Positions 35,629 through 45,296 are shown, counted from the first letter of the stretch. The stretch: DNA of 64,000 nucleotides from Rhodonellum psychrophilum GCM71 = DSM 17998 (GCF_000381545.1 NZ_KB906674.1:213814-277813), one strand, 5' to 3'. Notes: generated by a model from the sequence alone, not told the origin. Numbers and translations are program-made.

Positions 35629-36189
35629 ATGTCATCTATTAGAGTAGCTTCCCGATACGCCAAATCCATTTTGGAACTTGCCATTGAAAAGGGTATCCTT
35701 GAAGAAGTACACCAAGACATGCAATTACTGTTGACCTTGGACAAAGCAACTCCTGAATTGGGGGTGATGCTGAATAGTCCCATTGTCAGCTCAGATAAAA
35801 AGCTTAAAATTCTAAAAGCCCTCTTTCCCGAAGGTTCATCGGAATTGACTTTGCCTTTTTTTGAGATTGTTTCCAAAAAGAACAGAGACAATGTATTGAT
35901 GGAGATTGCTAAAGAATTCCACAATCAATACAACGAAAGCAAAGGGATCCAATTGGCAACAGTGACGACCACCTTTCCCATCGATGAGAAGCTGAAAAAG
36001 GAATTTATCGAGATAGTGAAAGAGATTTCGGGTCTGGAAAAAGTGGAGTTGATAGAAAAAATAAACCCTGAGATTATCGGTGGCTTTATCTTGAAAGTAA
36101 ATGACAGGCAATTGGACGAATCCTTGAACAGCAAATTGAAAGCGCTGCGACTTGAATTTTCCCAAAACCTTTATGAAAAGAAGTTTTAA
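35629..36189 (+). CDS. atpH: ATP synthase F1 subunit delta
   Basis: This 186-residue subunit ties the peripheral stalk to the F1 head. The N-terminal helical domain opens with SSIRVASRYAKSILELAIEKG, and the C-terminal signature is EKINPEIIGGFILKVNDRQLDESLNSKL. It is of normal length, within the atp operon. Confidence 0.96.
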   Translation: MSSIRVASRYAKSILELAIEKGILEEVHQDMQLLLTLDKATPELGVMLNSPIVSSDKKLKILKALFPEGSSELTLPFFEIVSKKNRDNVLMEIAKEFHNQYNESKGIQLATVTTTFPIDEKLKKEFIEIVKEISGLEKVELIEKINPEIIGGFILKVNDRQLDESLNSKLKALRLEFSQNLYEKKF

Positions 36190-36220
36190 AAATTAGCAAT
36201 AACAGTATAAAGATATAAGC

Positions 36221-37798
36221 ATGGCAAATGTAAGACCTGACGAAGTTTCAGCAATTCTGAGAGAACAACTCTCTGGAGCTAAAACGCAAGCTGAACTTGA
36301 AGAAGTGGGAACTGTCCTTCAAGTAGGTGATGGAGTAGCCCGTATTTATGGACTTTCTAAAGCTCAGGCGGGTGAGTTGCTCGAGTTTGAGAACGGTCTG
36401 AAAGCAATGGTGCTTAACCTTGAAGAAGATAACGTTGGAGCCGTACTTTTCGGTGATTCCAAAGGAGTGAAAGAAGGAGATGTCGTAAAACGTACCAAGA
36501 AAATTGCTTCCCTCAATGTTGGAGAAGGCATGCTCGGTCGTGTTGTCGATACCCTAGGCAATCCAATTGATGGGAAAGGTCCATTGTTGGGAGAGCTTTA
36601 TGAAATGCCCCTTGAGCGCAAAGCCCCAGGTGTTATATATCGGCAGCCGGTGAATGAGCCGATGCAGACAGGAATCAAATCCATCGATGCGATGATCCCA
36701 ATTGGCAGAGGCCAAAGGGAACTGATCATTGGTGATCGTCAGACAGGTAAAACTGCCGTTGCCGTGGATGCGATTATTAACCAAAAAGAATTTTACGAAA
36801 AGGGTGAGCCAGTTTATTGTATCTATGTGGCCATCGGACAAAAAGCCTCTACGGTAGCCGGTGTGGTTGCAGTTTTGGAAAAAGCCGGAGCCCTTCCTTA
36901 TACAGTGGTCGTTGCTGCTTCAGCTGCTGATCCAGCACCAATGCAGTTTTTTGCACCTTTCACAGGAGCGGCTATTGGAGAGTTTTTCAGAGATACCGGT
37001 CGTCCGGCATTGGTGGTTTATGATGATCTTTCCAAGCAAGCTGTAGCTTACAGAGAAGTCTCTTTGCTATTGAGAAGACCTCCGGGAAGAGAAGCATATC
37101 CTGGTGACGTGTTTTATCTTCACTCAAGGTTGTTGGAAAGAGCCGCTAAAATCAACGGTTCGGACGTAATCGCCCGTCAGATGAATGATCTTCCAGATTC
37201 CATCAAGCATTTGGTAAAAGGAGGAGGGTCTTTGACTGCACTTCCGATTATCGAAACACAAGCTGGTGACGTTTCTGCCTATATTCCAACCAACGTGATT
37301 TCCATCACGGATGGTCAGATTTTCTTGGAAACCAATCTTTTCAACTCTGGTATCCGTCCTGCGATCAACGTGGGTATCTCGGTATCCAGAGTGGGTGGTA
37401 ATGCTCAAATCAAGTCCATGAAAAAAGTGGCAGGTACATTGAAGTTGGATCAAGCACAGTTCCGTGAATTGGAAGCTTTCTCTAAATTCGGTTCTGATTT
37501 GGATGCAACTACCAAAAGGACGATTGAAAGAGGTAGAAGAAATCAGGAAATCCTGAAGCAAGCCCAGTATTCTCCAGTAGCTGTTGAATACCAAGTGGCC
37601 ATTATCTATGCCTCCACAAAAGGGCTTATGGATGGAGTTCCTGTTGACAGATCAAGGGAGTTTGAGAAGGAATTCTACAACCTTTTGTCAGCGGCTTATC
37701 CTGAAGCATTGGTTGCGATCAAGAAAGGGGACGTTGATACTGCTGGTAAATTGCTTGCAACTGCAGCAAAAGAATTGACTCCAAAATACGCTAAATAA
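36221..37798 (+). CDS. atpA: ATP synthase F1 subunit alpha
   Basis: This 525-residue non-catalytic nucleotide-binding subunit shows the Walker A loop [13 protein letters not shown], the segment [35 protein letters not shown], and the arginine-finger region ([32 protein letters not shown]). It is followed by an 85-base gap that holds a long inverted repeat, then atpG. Confidence 0.98.
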   Translation: MANVRPDEVSAILREQLSGAKTQAELEEVGTVLQVGDGVARIYGLSKAQAGELLEFENGLKAMVLNLEEDNVGAVLFGDSKGVKEGDVVKRTKKIASLNVGEGMLGRVVDTLGNPIDGKGPLLGELYEMPLERKAPGVIYRQPVNEPMQTGIKSIDAMIPIGRGQRELIIGDRQTGKTAVAVDAIINQKEFYEKGEPVYCIYVAIGQKASTVAGVVAVLEKAGALPYTVVVAASAADPAPMQFFAPFTGAAIGEFFRDTGRPALVVYDDLSKQAVAYREVSLLLRRPPGREAYPGDVFYLHSRLLERAAKINGSDVIARQMNDLPDSIKHLVKGGGSLTALPIIETQAGDVSAYIPTNVISITDGQIFLETNLFNSGIRPAINVGISVSRVGGNAQIKSMKKVAGTLKLDQAQFRELEAFSKFGSDLDATTKRTIERGRRNQEILKQAQYSPVAVEYQVAIIYASTKGLMDGVPVDRSREFEKEFYNLLSAAYPEALVAIKKGDVDTAGKLLATAAKELTPKYAK

Positions 37799-37806
37799 TC
37801 ATCTTC

Positions 37807-37848
37807 AATTCTTATTGACGCATCCAGACGGGTGCGTCAATAAGAATT
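37807..37848. repeat. Long perfect inverted repeat between atpA and atpG
   Basis: Arms AATTCTTATTGACGCATCC and GGGTGCGTCAATAAGAATT (one G-T pair) enclose a 4-base loop. No T-run follows, so it does not look like a terminator. A smaller TATTGA/TCAATA hairpin follows at 37855-37879, just before the atpG start at 37884. Confidence 0.75.
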
Positions 37849-37883
37849 TATATCTATTGACCTCGTCAGTACATCAATAAGCT

Positions 37884-38759
37884 ATGGCTAACTTAAAGGA
37901 AGTAAAAGAAAGGATTAATTCTGTAGTTTCGACGCAGCAAATCACCAAGGCCATGAAAATGGTTTCTGCTTCTAAATTGAGAAGAGCGCAGGATAAAATC
38001 ATCCAAATGCGTCCTTATTCCCAGAAATTGACTGCCATTTTGAATAATGTTTCTTCTGCCAGCGAAGGCGATGAGGACATTGTTTTTGCAGAAAAAAGAG
38101 AAGTAAAAAATGTCTTGATCGTACCGATTACTTCCGATAAAGGTCTTTGTGGAGCCTTCAATTCCAACATTCTCAAGGCGGCTAATTTGGCTATCGTCCA
38201 ACGTTTTGCAGATAAAAACGTCACAATACTTCCCCTGGGAAAAAAAGCTTTTGAGTTTTTCAAAAAGAAAGACAACAAGTTTATCGGTGAGTTTTATCAG
38301 GTCTTTTCAGAAGTGACTTTTGAAAATGTGAGAAGGGTTGCTGATTTTGTGATGGATGGATTTGTCAACGGTGACTATGATCAGATCGTTTTGGTTTACA
38401 ACGAATTTAAGAATGTGGCGACGCAAAACGTAATCGTTGAAAAATTCCTTCCGATGGAGAAAATAGCGGAAGAGGGAGTAATAAAAGGTGCAGATGTGGA
38501 TTATATCCTTGAACCTTCAAGAGAATTTATCATCGAGGATTTGGTTCCAACTTCCTTAAAGATTCAATTCTACAAAGCGATTCTTGAAAGCAATGCTTCT
38601 GAACATGGTGCGCGTATGACCGCTATGGACAAAGCAACCGAGAACGCAGGTGATCTATTGAAAGACCTGAGGTTGATGTACAACAGAACCAGACAGGCTG
38701 CCATTACCAATGAAATCTTGGAAATTGTCTCCGGAGCAAACGCTCTTGGTGGGAAATAA
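37884..38759 (+). CDS. atpG: ATP synthase F1 subunit gamma
   Basis: This 291-residue central-shaft subunit has the coiled-coil N-terminus (ANLKEVKERINSVVSTQQITKAMKMVSASKLRRAQ) and the C-terminal family signature (ERGARMTAMDKATEN-like, here EHGARMTAMDKATENAGDLL). atpD and atpC do not follow; a strong terminator ends the operon. Confidence 0.97.
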   Translation: MANLKEVKERINSVVSTQQITKAMKMVSASKLRRAQDKIIQMRPYSQKLTAILNNVSSASEGDEDIVFAEKREVKNVLIVPITSDKGLCGAFNSNILKAANLAIVQRFADKNVTILPLGKKAFEFFKKKDNKFIGEFYQVFSEVTFENVRRVADFVMDGFVNGDYDQIVLVYNEFKNVATQNVIVEKFLPMEKIAEEGVIKGADVDYILEPSREFIIEDLVPTSLKIQFYKAILESNASEHGARMTAMDKATENAGDLLKDLRLMYNRTRQAAITNEILEIVSGANALGGK

Positions 38760-38774
38760 TTTTTGAATCCCATA

Positions 38775-38824
38775 AGCACACAAAAAAACCAAAGCTTGAA
38801 AGAGCTTTGGTTTTTTTGTGTGCT
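38775..38824. terminator. Terminator after atpG
   Basis: A stem of about 22 bp (AGCACACAAAAAAACCAAAG and its complement) has a 4-base loop and an embedded T-run. It is among the strongest hairpins in the window and closes the atp operon. Confidence 0.88.
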
Positions 38825-38838
38825 TTAAAATAACATTC

Positions 38839-39013
38839 AACCTGAAATATGCAATAGGTTTCCAAATGGGATTGAAACTGAAAGAAAATCAGACTATTGC
38901 GAGAAAAATTCCTGACACCAATAGGAATAGGGTGAAGTCAAAATTAGCCAACACCTAATTGATTATCAGTAAATTAAAATTTTAAATGGAGTTCATAATG
39001 CATAAAACGGGTT
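38839..39013 (-). repeat. Dispersed intergenic repeat, copy 2 (reverse)
   Basis: Read on the minus strand it starts AACCCGTTTTATGCATTATG, carries TTTTGACTTCACCCTATTCC and CTGATTTTCTTTCAGTTTCA, and ends GAAACCTATTGCATATTTCAGG. It is one of the best-conserved copies and lies between atpG and the SGNH hydrolase gene. Confidence 0.85.
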
Positions 39014-39022
39014 AAACAAAGA

Positions 39023-39661
39023 TCATTTTTTGATTTTTTCGGCAACTACCTTTGCCATGATGCCGAGTCCTTCCGTATTGGGATGCACACCATCGGCAAG
39101 CAAATCCGATTTTCCTTCAAATGGAGAATGAAGATCAATGATTTCTATACCTGTTTCCTTAGAAATGTCCAGCAAGATTGGCAACATTTCTTCCCTGATG
39201 ATATTCTCAGTGATGCCATAATTGGTTTGGAAAACAGGAACCGGAAGGCAGATATAAATCTTTCCGTCTTCAGGCATGGATGCTTTTACTGAACTGATCA
39301 AATCCAAATAGTCTTGTTTGAACTCCTTTGCGTATTTCCAATTTTGGGGTTTAGAATCATTTGTCCCCAATTTTATAACCACGATATCCGGTGTATAAGC
39401 CAAAACTTCCTGATATTGGGGTTCATTCCAATAGGGGAAGTCTCCATTTTTCAAAAGCGTCCGACCACTTACCCCAAAATTTCTGACATCATATTTGTCC
39501 CCTAAAATGGTTTGCATCTGTAGCGGGTAACTTTCTGGATTGTCCCTTCCCGGGCCTTGCGTGATGCTGTTGCCGATACACGCGACTTTGATTTGTGACT
39601 GGGAAAAGGAAAAACCCGCACTGATGAGGATCATGAATAATCCCAGAAATGATTTTTTCAT
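39023..39661 (-). CDS. SGNH/GDSL-family hydrolase
   Basis: This 212-residue protein has a signal peptide (MKKSFLGLFMILISAGFSFSQ) and the SGNH blocks: GNSITQGPG (catalytic Ser), NFGVSG, KLGTND and the C-terminal DGVHPN (Asp/His pair). It is most like acetyl-esterases such as sialate O-acetylesterases or carbohydrate esterases; the substrate is unknown. The export signal places it in the periplasm or outside. It stands alone, bracketed by inverted copies of the dispersed repeat. Confidence 0.9.
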   Translation of the reverse strand: MKKSFLGLFMILISAGFSFSQSQIKVACIGNSITQGPGRDNPESYPLQMQTILGDKYDVRNFGVSGRTLLKNGDFPYWNEPQYQEVLAYTPDIVVIKLGTNDSKPQNWKYAKEFKQDYLDLISSVKASMPEDGKIYICLPVPVFQTNYGITENIIREEMLPILLDISKETGIEIIDLHSPFEGKSDLLADGVHPNTEGLGIMAKVVAEKIKK

Positions 39662-39738
39662 AGCAGTAGATGAATGGTTTATTGAGGTTTGAAAGTAAAA
39701 TAATAATTAATGAGAGCTAAATGGAAGGATGTCAACTT

Positions 39739-39909
39739 TACCCGTTCTAAGCATAACCAATTTTATTCGAGCCTAAAATGGCTTTAAAATTAATCTTTGG
39801 TTGCGACTATAGACTGCACCAAATCGGTTAATTGTCTTATGCACCAGATAGTTTGATTTTCTTGGCGTTTTAATGTCCATTAGGAAACCAAATGCATATT
39901 ATGGTTTTA
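39739..39909 (+). repeat. Dispersed intergenic repeat, copy 3 (forward)
   Basis: It starts ACCCGTTCTAAGCATAACC, carries TTTGATTTTCTTGGCGTTTT in the right half and ends GGAAACCAAATGCATATTATGG. It is more diverged in the middle than copies 2, 5 and 6. It lies upstream of both the SGNH gene (divergent) and the UbiA-like gene. Confidence 0.7.
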
Positions 39910-39989
39910 ATCTCTACACTTGATTGATTTTCTACATGGCCAATTTAGAAAATTGTCCAGTGTTAACCTTTTAAAACTGGATAATTTTA

Positions 39990-40859
39990 ATGAAGCTGCT
40001 ATCTTTATTTTTTAATATGAAAGGTCTTCAAAAAATCCACCAAAAACTCAATTTGCTCTCTTTGGATGTGGTCTTCGGAGCGGTCGCAGGGATGGTGTTT
40101 TTTTCCACTGTCCTTGGAGTCCATCCAAGAGCGCTTGAATATCTCTTGTTGGCTTTGGCGGTTTGGGGGGTATATACATTAGACCACCTTATTGATGTAT
40201 GGAGTTTGAAAGAAATTGCACAAACAAAAAGACATTCTTTTCACCAAAAATACTTTAAAACGATTTTTGCTTGCTGGGGAACTATGGGCTTACTAGGAAC
40301 TGCTTTGGTCATTCTTTCAGAATCTTTGCATTATGTATTGCTCCCGGGTCTGGCTTTGGGGGTAACAATGGTTTTATGGATGGTAGTGATCCGCAAGCTT
40401 GTTCCTCAGGCGGTATGGCTTAAGGAAATTTCAATCGCGCTTTTTTATGTTTTGGGAATCCTACTGGTGCCTTTCCTGAAAGCGGATCGGGAATTGATCA
40501 ACAGCTCTTCTTACTTTCTGGCTTTTGGTTATGTTTTGGTTGCTTGGTTGAATCTTTTGATTCTTTCCTATCAAGATAGGGATTCGGATAAAAAAGATGG
40601 TTTTGAATCTATTCTGAGTTTTCTATCAAAAGGGCAACTGGAAGTTTTGATCATTGGACTCGGTGTTTTTGGAGGGATGTATTTTGTGGGTTTACTGCTC
40701 TGGTTGCCCTCCTATTTCCATATTTTTTCAGGGATCCTTTTGCTGATCTTACTCTTTCACGCCATCCAATTTCTGAAAGCAGGCCAGAACCCCGAGCTTA
40801 TGCGAAGAAGATTGGAGCTTTCCTTTTTACTCCCCTTTTTATTGCTGCTTTTCAATTAA
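39990..40859 (+). CDS. UbiA-like prenyltransferase family membrane protein
   Basis: This 289-residue protein has eight or nine hydrophobic helices. Two acidic motifs sit where UbiA prenyltransferases bind Mg-diphosphate: TLDHLIDVWSLKE after helix 2 and SYQDRDSDKKDGFES after the middle helices. Both are changed from the NDxxD consensus, so activity and substrate are open. An ATG at 40017 is a possible alternative start. Its 3' end overlaps the convergent ceramidase-like gene by 21 bases. Confidence 0.7.
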   Translation: MKLLSLFFNMKGLQKIHQKLNLLSLDVVFGAVAGMVFFSTVLGVHPRALEYLLLALAVWGVYTLDHLIDVWSLKEIAQTKRHSFHQKYFKTIFACWGTMGLLGTALVILSESLHYVLLPGLALGVTMVLWMVVIRKLVPQAVWLKEISIALFYVLGILLVPFLKADRELINSSSYFLAFGYVLVAWLNLLILSYQDRDSDKKDGFESILSFLSKGQLEVLIIGLGVFGGMYFVGLLLWLPSYFHIFSGILLLILLFHAIQFLKAGQNPELMRRRLELSFLLPFLLLLFN

Positions 40860-42188
40860 GGCACCGATGATCTCATCGAAATAAGCGCCGTTGTAAGGGC
40901 CAAACCAATTCATGTCCCGAACTTCGTGGTATTTCTCTTGGTAATACTTATCCGGCGTAATGTAGCCGATGTAGCCACCATTAAAAGAGGTTATGATCAA
41001 ATTTAAGCCCAATTCTGCAGCTTTCTTTTCCCATTTGTCGTAAAATACGCCTGAGATTTCGCCGCTGGAGCCGATGAGCAGCGTATTTCCCAAGACAAGG
41101 ATGTCAAAGTGGGCATTCGTTTCCCCGAAAGCCCAATTGAAAATCCATGGTCTCAACCGAATATTGTCGCTGAGTCTGTAATGGACTTCCCTTAATTCAA
41201 TGGGTAAGCAGGCTGTCAGGATTTTGGCCTTGTTGATCCTCTTTGGTTTTTCGCTTTGGTTTGGCAGTTTTTTGTTCAGGTCTAAGGCATATTGTTTGAC
41301 ATCCTCTGGTTGATTTCCATTTGCTACCGGTCGATGGCTCCCAACAGTTCCCGCTGCAAAAAGTGAAAAAACGTATCCGTTCTGCTCCAAGGCTTTGTTG
41401 AAATAAAAGGGATAATCCCCCGACAAACCCATATACTTGGAACTTAGGATAGTGGGATGGGCGCTATAGGTCAGGAAAGTGCCTTTTTGACCGTTTCTTT
41501 TTTCGAAAACCAATTGGCGTACAAAAGGGTCGGTGGGATCTTCCGGTTTGAATCTATTGGCGACCAAACTGTCTGCATTTGCCATTTGGTAGTGAAGAAC
41601 AGCGGTATCCTGCGTTGCCAAAGCCGATTTGATGCCTACAATGGTTTTTTGTTCCAAAAGGGACACGATGGTTTCATCAAATCCTCCGAATGCCAATTTC
41701 CCCATCAAGCCGGGAATGTATCCGCCATGCCCGCTGTGGGTATGTGTTGCTGTAAAATAAACAAAGTCTATGGGGAGATTTTCACTGCGAATGGCGGCTT
41801 GGATTCTTTTGGACAAATAGGGGTGGACAATCAGCAATTCATAATTGAGAATCGCCACATTCTTTTTTCCATTTCCGAGGACCAGGGTTTTGACATATGA
41901 GCTGTCCAGTACAAATTCGTAATTGCCCCTAGGTCGGTACCCGACAAGGGCTGTGGGTTGTTCAGGAGTCGCATTGATGGTTGACCAACCCACCATCCAG
42001 GTGTCTGATGCTGAGGAATTGAATTGTAACTCCTGCAGATCGGACATCGTTTCGGTATAATAATCCTTCTCTCTGTAATCTTCCCAATCCACCCATGTAA
42101 TCGTCAAAAGAACCAGAATCGCCATTGTTCCCAATATCCAAGCCATGATGTGCAAGGATTTTTGGATGATGGACTTTTTTTGACTCAT
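40839..42188 (-). CDS. Neutral/alkaline ceramidase-like amidohydrolase
   Basis: This 449-residue protein has one N-terminal membrane helix (about 12-32). A ceramidase N-terminal-type domain follows: VGWSTINATPEQPTALVGY, FTATHTHSGHGGYIPG (His zinc ligands), LTYSAHPTILSSKYMGLSGDYPFYF and FAAGTVGSHRP. It is shorter than the roughly 650-residue neutral ceramidases and lacks their C-terminal Ig-like domain. A role in sphingolipid turnover is plausible, because many Bacteroidota make sphingolipids, but unproven. Confidence 0.85.
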   Translation of the reverse strand: MSQKKSIIQKSLHIMAWILGTMAILVLLTITWVDWEDYREKDYYTETMSDLQELQFNSSASDTWMVGWSTINATPEQPTALVGYRPRGNYEFVLDSSYVKTLVLGNGKKNVAILNYELLIVHPYLSKRIQAAIRSENLPIDFVYFTATHTHSGHGGYIPGLMGKLAFGGFDETIVSLLEQKTIVGIKSALATQDTAVLHYQMANADSLVANRFKPEDPTDPFVRQLVFEKRNGQKGTFLTYSAHPTILSSKYMGLSGDYPFYFNKALEQNGYVFSLFAAGTVGSHRPVANGNQPEDVKQYALDLNKKLPNQSEKPKRINKAKILTACLPIELREVHYRLSDNIRLRPWIFNWAFGETNAHFDILVLGNTLLIGSSGEISGVFYDKWEKKAAELGLNLIITSFNGGYIGYITPDKYYQEKYHEVRDMNWFGPYNGAYFDEIIGALIEKQQ

Positions 42189-42267
42189 TTTGATGCTTTG
42201 GGGTTCCGGTAATTTATCTTAAAGGGAGAATGATCCACTAAAGTTTTGTTGATGGCGGATACAAATG

Positions 42268-43431
42268 TCAATATTCAAATATACCGTGACTGCTCTGAAT
42301 GGTTACTTTTTTGCCTTTATTCGCAGCAACCCTTCCAATGATCTGTGCTTCTACTCCGAAGGATTCGGCGATATCGATCACTTCCTCCGCATATCTTTCG
42401 TCCAAATAGATCTCCATACGGTGGCCCATATTGAAGACTTTGTACATTTCCTTCCAGTCGGTATTGCTTTCTTCTTGGATGATTTTGAAAAGTGGCGGGG
42501 TTTCAAAGAGATTGTCTTTGATGACGTGGACATTGTCCACAAAATGGAGCACTTTTGTCTGTGCGCCACCACTGCAATGGACGATACCATGGATTTTTGG
42601 CCTTAAGTATTTCAACACATCCACCATGATAGGGGCATAGGTTCGGGTAGGGGACAGTACCAGTTTGCCCATGTTGACGGATGTTCCAGGTGCAGGGTCT
42701 GTGAGGTTGTATTTTCCTGAGTACACCAAGTCGTCGGGAACGGCAGGATCAAAACTTTCAGGATATTTGGTTTTCAGTACTTTGTTAAAAACATCATGTC
42801 TGGCGGAGGTGAGGCCATTGCTTCCCATTCCACCATTGTAAGCATCTTCATATTTGGCTTGGCCAAAAGAAGCCAGACCGACGATGACATCTCCGGGTTT
42901 TATGGCCTCATTGGAAATCACATCTTCCCTTCTCATCCGACAAGTAACGGTACTGTCCACAATGATCGTCCTTACCAGGTCGCCCACATCGGCAGTTTCC
43001 CCACCTGTGAGGACCACATTCACTCCATGGTCCCTGAGCATTTGCAAAACTTCTTCGGTTCCGTGGATCAAAGCAGAAATGACTTCGCCGGGAATTCGAT
43101 TTTTGTTTCTTCCGATTGTGGAAGAAACCAGAATATTGTTCACAGCACCCACGCAGAGGAGATCGTCTGTGTTCATGATGATGGCATCCTGTGCAATTCC
43201 CTTCCAAACACTTAGATCACCGGTTTCTTTCCAGTACATATAGGCCAAGGAAGATTTGGTGCCTGCCCCGTCCGCATGCATGATATTGCAATATTCCGGA
43301 TCGTTGCCTAGGCTGTCTTCCACGATTTTGCAAAAAGCATTGGGATAGAGGCCTTTGTCCAATTTTGAGATTGCTTGGTGGACATCTTCTTTGGAGGCAG
43401 AAACCCCCCTTTGCATATACCGTTCGTTCAT
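42268..43431 (-). CDS. purM: Phosphoribosylformylglycinamidine cyclo-ligase (AIR synthase)
   Basis: PurM closes the imidazole ring in purine synthesis. The 387 residues begin MNERYMQRGVSASKEDVHQAI; an upstream in-frame ATG exists, but the promoter lies inside that extension. Motifs include MHADGAGTKSSLAYMYWKETGD, QDAIIMNTDDLLCVGA, LTGGETADVGDLVRT and the VFNMGHRMEIYL C-terminal domain. This is the slightly longer Bacteroidota form of the enzyme. It is a single gene. Confidence 0.95.
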   Translation of the reverse strand: MNERYMQRGVSASKEDVHQAISKLDKGLYPNAFCKIVEDSLGNDPEYCNIMHADGAGTKSSLAYMYWKETGDLSVWKGIAQDAIIMNTDDLLCVGAVNNILVSSTIGRNKNRIPGEVISALIHGTEEVLQMLRDHGVNVVLTGGETADVGDLVRTIIVDSTVTCRMRREDVISNEAIKPGDVIVGLASFGQAKYEDAYNGGMGSNGLTSARHDVFNKVLKTKYPESFDPAVPDDLVYSGKYNLTDPAPGTSVNMGKLVLSPTRTYAPIMVDVLKYLRPKIHGIVHCSGGAQTKVLHFVDNVHVIKDNLFETPPLFKIIQEESNTDWKEMYKVFNMGHRMEIYLDERYAEEVIDIAESFGVEAQIIGRVAANKGKKVTIQSSHGIFEY

Positions 43432-43957
43432 AGGGCTATTGGTGAGCGTTATTGGAAATGCAAAGTTAAGGATTCTGTTTGGATTGGGGATGAATATTGA
43501 AAGATTGCCGTTTAAAAGCTTTTTGGATGAGGGATTTGATATGCATAACTGTGTTTTGATGGGTAAAACCAGTACCATCCCCACCGATTTGCCTTTTTTT
43601 TGGCAAATCAAAAAGGTTCAATACGGCAAGTATTGAAGAAATGGAATTTTTTGCTTTTTTTAAATTTCAAAGTAAATTTCAATTTCCTATATTTAATCTT
43701 TGGAAATTTTATCAAACCCCAAAAAAGTAAAGACAGAAAATCGATAGGTTTGAAGTTCTGAAGCTTTTTTTTCAAGGCTCAAGGGTGTTGTGTTGAAAAT
43801 TACAAAGGAATGATTGCCGCTGATTTCAAGTTGACTTGAAGTTTAAGTGTCTTTTCATTTTGCCTTTTGATTTAAGGTAAAATGATTTGGATTTTTTATT
43901 TCCTTTTGAAAATGTATTTTTACGGACTGATTTTAAAAACAAATTAAATAAAAATAT
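43432..43957. other. Intergenic region between divergent purM and metK
   Basis: These 526 bases are AT-rich and hold no gene I can support. They contain the purM -7 box and a perfect GATTTGCC/GGCAAATC hairpin around a T-run (43586-43609). I searched by eye for SAM riboswitch features before metK and saw none. Confidence 0.5.
43461..43468 (-). promoter_or_regulatory. -7 promoter box for purM
   Basis: TAACTTTG on the minus strand fits TAnnTTTG and lies 30 bases before the purM ATG. It supports the short start. No -33 TTG is visible. Confidence 0.5.
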
Positions 43958-45211
43958 ATGCCCTATTTATTTACCTCTGAATCTGTTTCTGAGGGCCATC
44001 CTGATAAAATAGCAGATCAAATTTCCGATGCCTTGATTGATAATTTTTTGGCTTTCGATCCCCGCTCCAAAGTAGCTTGCGAAACGTTGGTTACCACCGG
44101 ACAGGTTTTTTTGGCAGGAGAAGTGAAATCGGACACCTACCTTGACGTTCAAAAAATCGCCCGTGATGTGATCAACCGTATTGGTTATACCAAAGGAGAA
44201 TATATGTTTGATGGGAACTCCTGTGGTGTGCTTTCGGCAATCCACGAGCAATCTCCCGATATCAATCAAGGTGTGGACCGGAGCAATCCCGAAGAACAAG
44301 GCGCTGGAGATCAAGGAATGATGTTTGGTTATGCCACCAAGGAAACTGGCAATTACATGCCTTTGGCATTGGATCTTTCCCACAGAATTTTGAGGGAATT
44401 GGCAGCGATGAGAAGGGAAAACAGCGAAATTGCTTACTTAAGACCCGATTCCAAGTCGCAGGTTACTATTGAATATGATGATGACAATAAGCCAACGAGA
44501 ATTGATGCCATTGTAATCTCAACGCAACACGATGATTTTGATATCGAAGCTACTATGTTGGCCAAGATCAAAGAGGACATGATCAATATCCTGATCCCTA
44601 GGGTGAAGGAGCAGCTTCTTCCGGAAATCCAGGCACTTTTTACAGATAAAATCACCTACCATATCAATCCAACAGGGAAATTCGTCATTGGGGGACCACA
44701 TGGGGACACGGGTTTGACAGGGAGAAAAATCATCGTAGATACCTACGGTGGAAAAGGAGCCCATGGAGGAGGAGCATTTTCCGGGAAAGACCCTTCCAAA
44801 GTTGACCGTTCTGCAGCTTACGCAACCCGTCACATTGCAAAAAACATGGTGGCAGCGGGATTGGCAGACGAAGTATTGGTTCAGGTTTCCTATGCGATTG
44901 GCGTAGCCAAACCAATGGGTATTTATGTCAATACTTACGGAACAGCAAAAGTGAAACTCTCTGATGGTGAAATCGCCAAAAAGATTGAAGAGATTTTTGA
45001 CATGAGACCCTATGCCATTGAGCAACGTTTGAAATTGAGGTTCCCCATTTATGAAGAAACAGCAGCTTATGGACACATGGGCCGTGTGAATGAAGTGGTG
45101 ACCAAAACCTTCAAGACCCCAGATGGAAAACCACTTACCTTGGAAGTGGAACTTTTCACTTGGGAAAAGTTGGACTATGTGGAAAAGATAGAAAAAGCAT
45201 TCAACCTTTGA
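43958..45211 (+). CDS. metK: S-adenosylmethionine synthase
   Basis: MetK makes SAM from methionine and ATP. The 417 residues show [22 protein letters not shown] (ATP/methionine site), [33 protein letters not shown] and [20 protein letters not shown]. The length is typical of Bacteroidota. It is monocistronic with a clear terminator. Confidence 0.98.
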   Translation: MPYLFTSESVSEGHPDKIADQISDALIDNFLAFDPRSKVACETLVTTGQVFLAGEVKSDTYLDVQKIARDVINRIGYTKGEYMFDGNSCGVLSAIHEQSPDINQGVDRSNPEEQGAGDQGMMFGYATKETGNYMPLALDLSHRILRELAAMRRENSEIAYLRPDSKSQVTIEYDDDNKPTRIDAIVISTQHDDFDIEATMLAKIKEDMINILIPRVKEQLLPEIQALFTDKITYHINPTGKFVIGGPHGDTGLTGRKIIVDTYGGKGAHGGGAFSGKDPSKVDRSAAYATRHIAKNMVAAGLADEVLVQVSYAIGVAKPMGIYVNTYGTAKVKLSDGEIAKKIEEIFDMRPYAIEQRLKLRFPIYEETAAYGHMGRVNEVVTKTFKTPDGKPLTLEVELFTWEKLDYVEKIEKAFNL

Positions 45212-45214
45212 TAA

Positions 45215-45250
45215 AACAAAAAAGCGACTCTCAGGAGTCGCTTTTTTGTT
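45215..45250. terminator. Bidirectional terminator between metK and ddl
   Basis: A hairpin AAAAAAGCGACTC/GAGTCGCTTTTTT with a 4-base loop is suitable for the convergent metK and ddl genes. Confidence 0.88.
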
Positions 45251-45296
45251 TTAATGGAATTGCATTTTTGGGACGGAGACTTTTTCAAATGTGCCT

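Noticed and set aside
43586-43609. GATTTGCC/GGCAAATC hairpin as a terminator
   Set aside because: The T-run is in the loop, not after the stem, and no gene ends nearby.
43432-43957. SAM riboswitch upstream of metK
   Set aside because: I looked for the conserved core and stem arrangement of SAM riboswitches and saw none; only AT-rich sequence and a T-loop hairpin are present.
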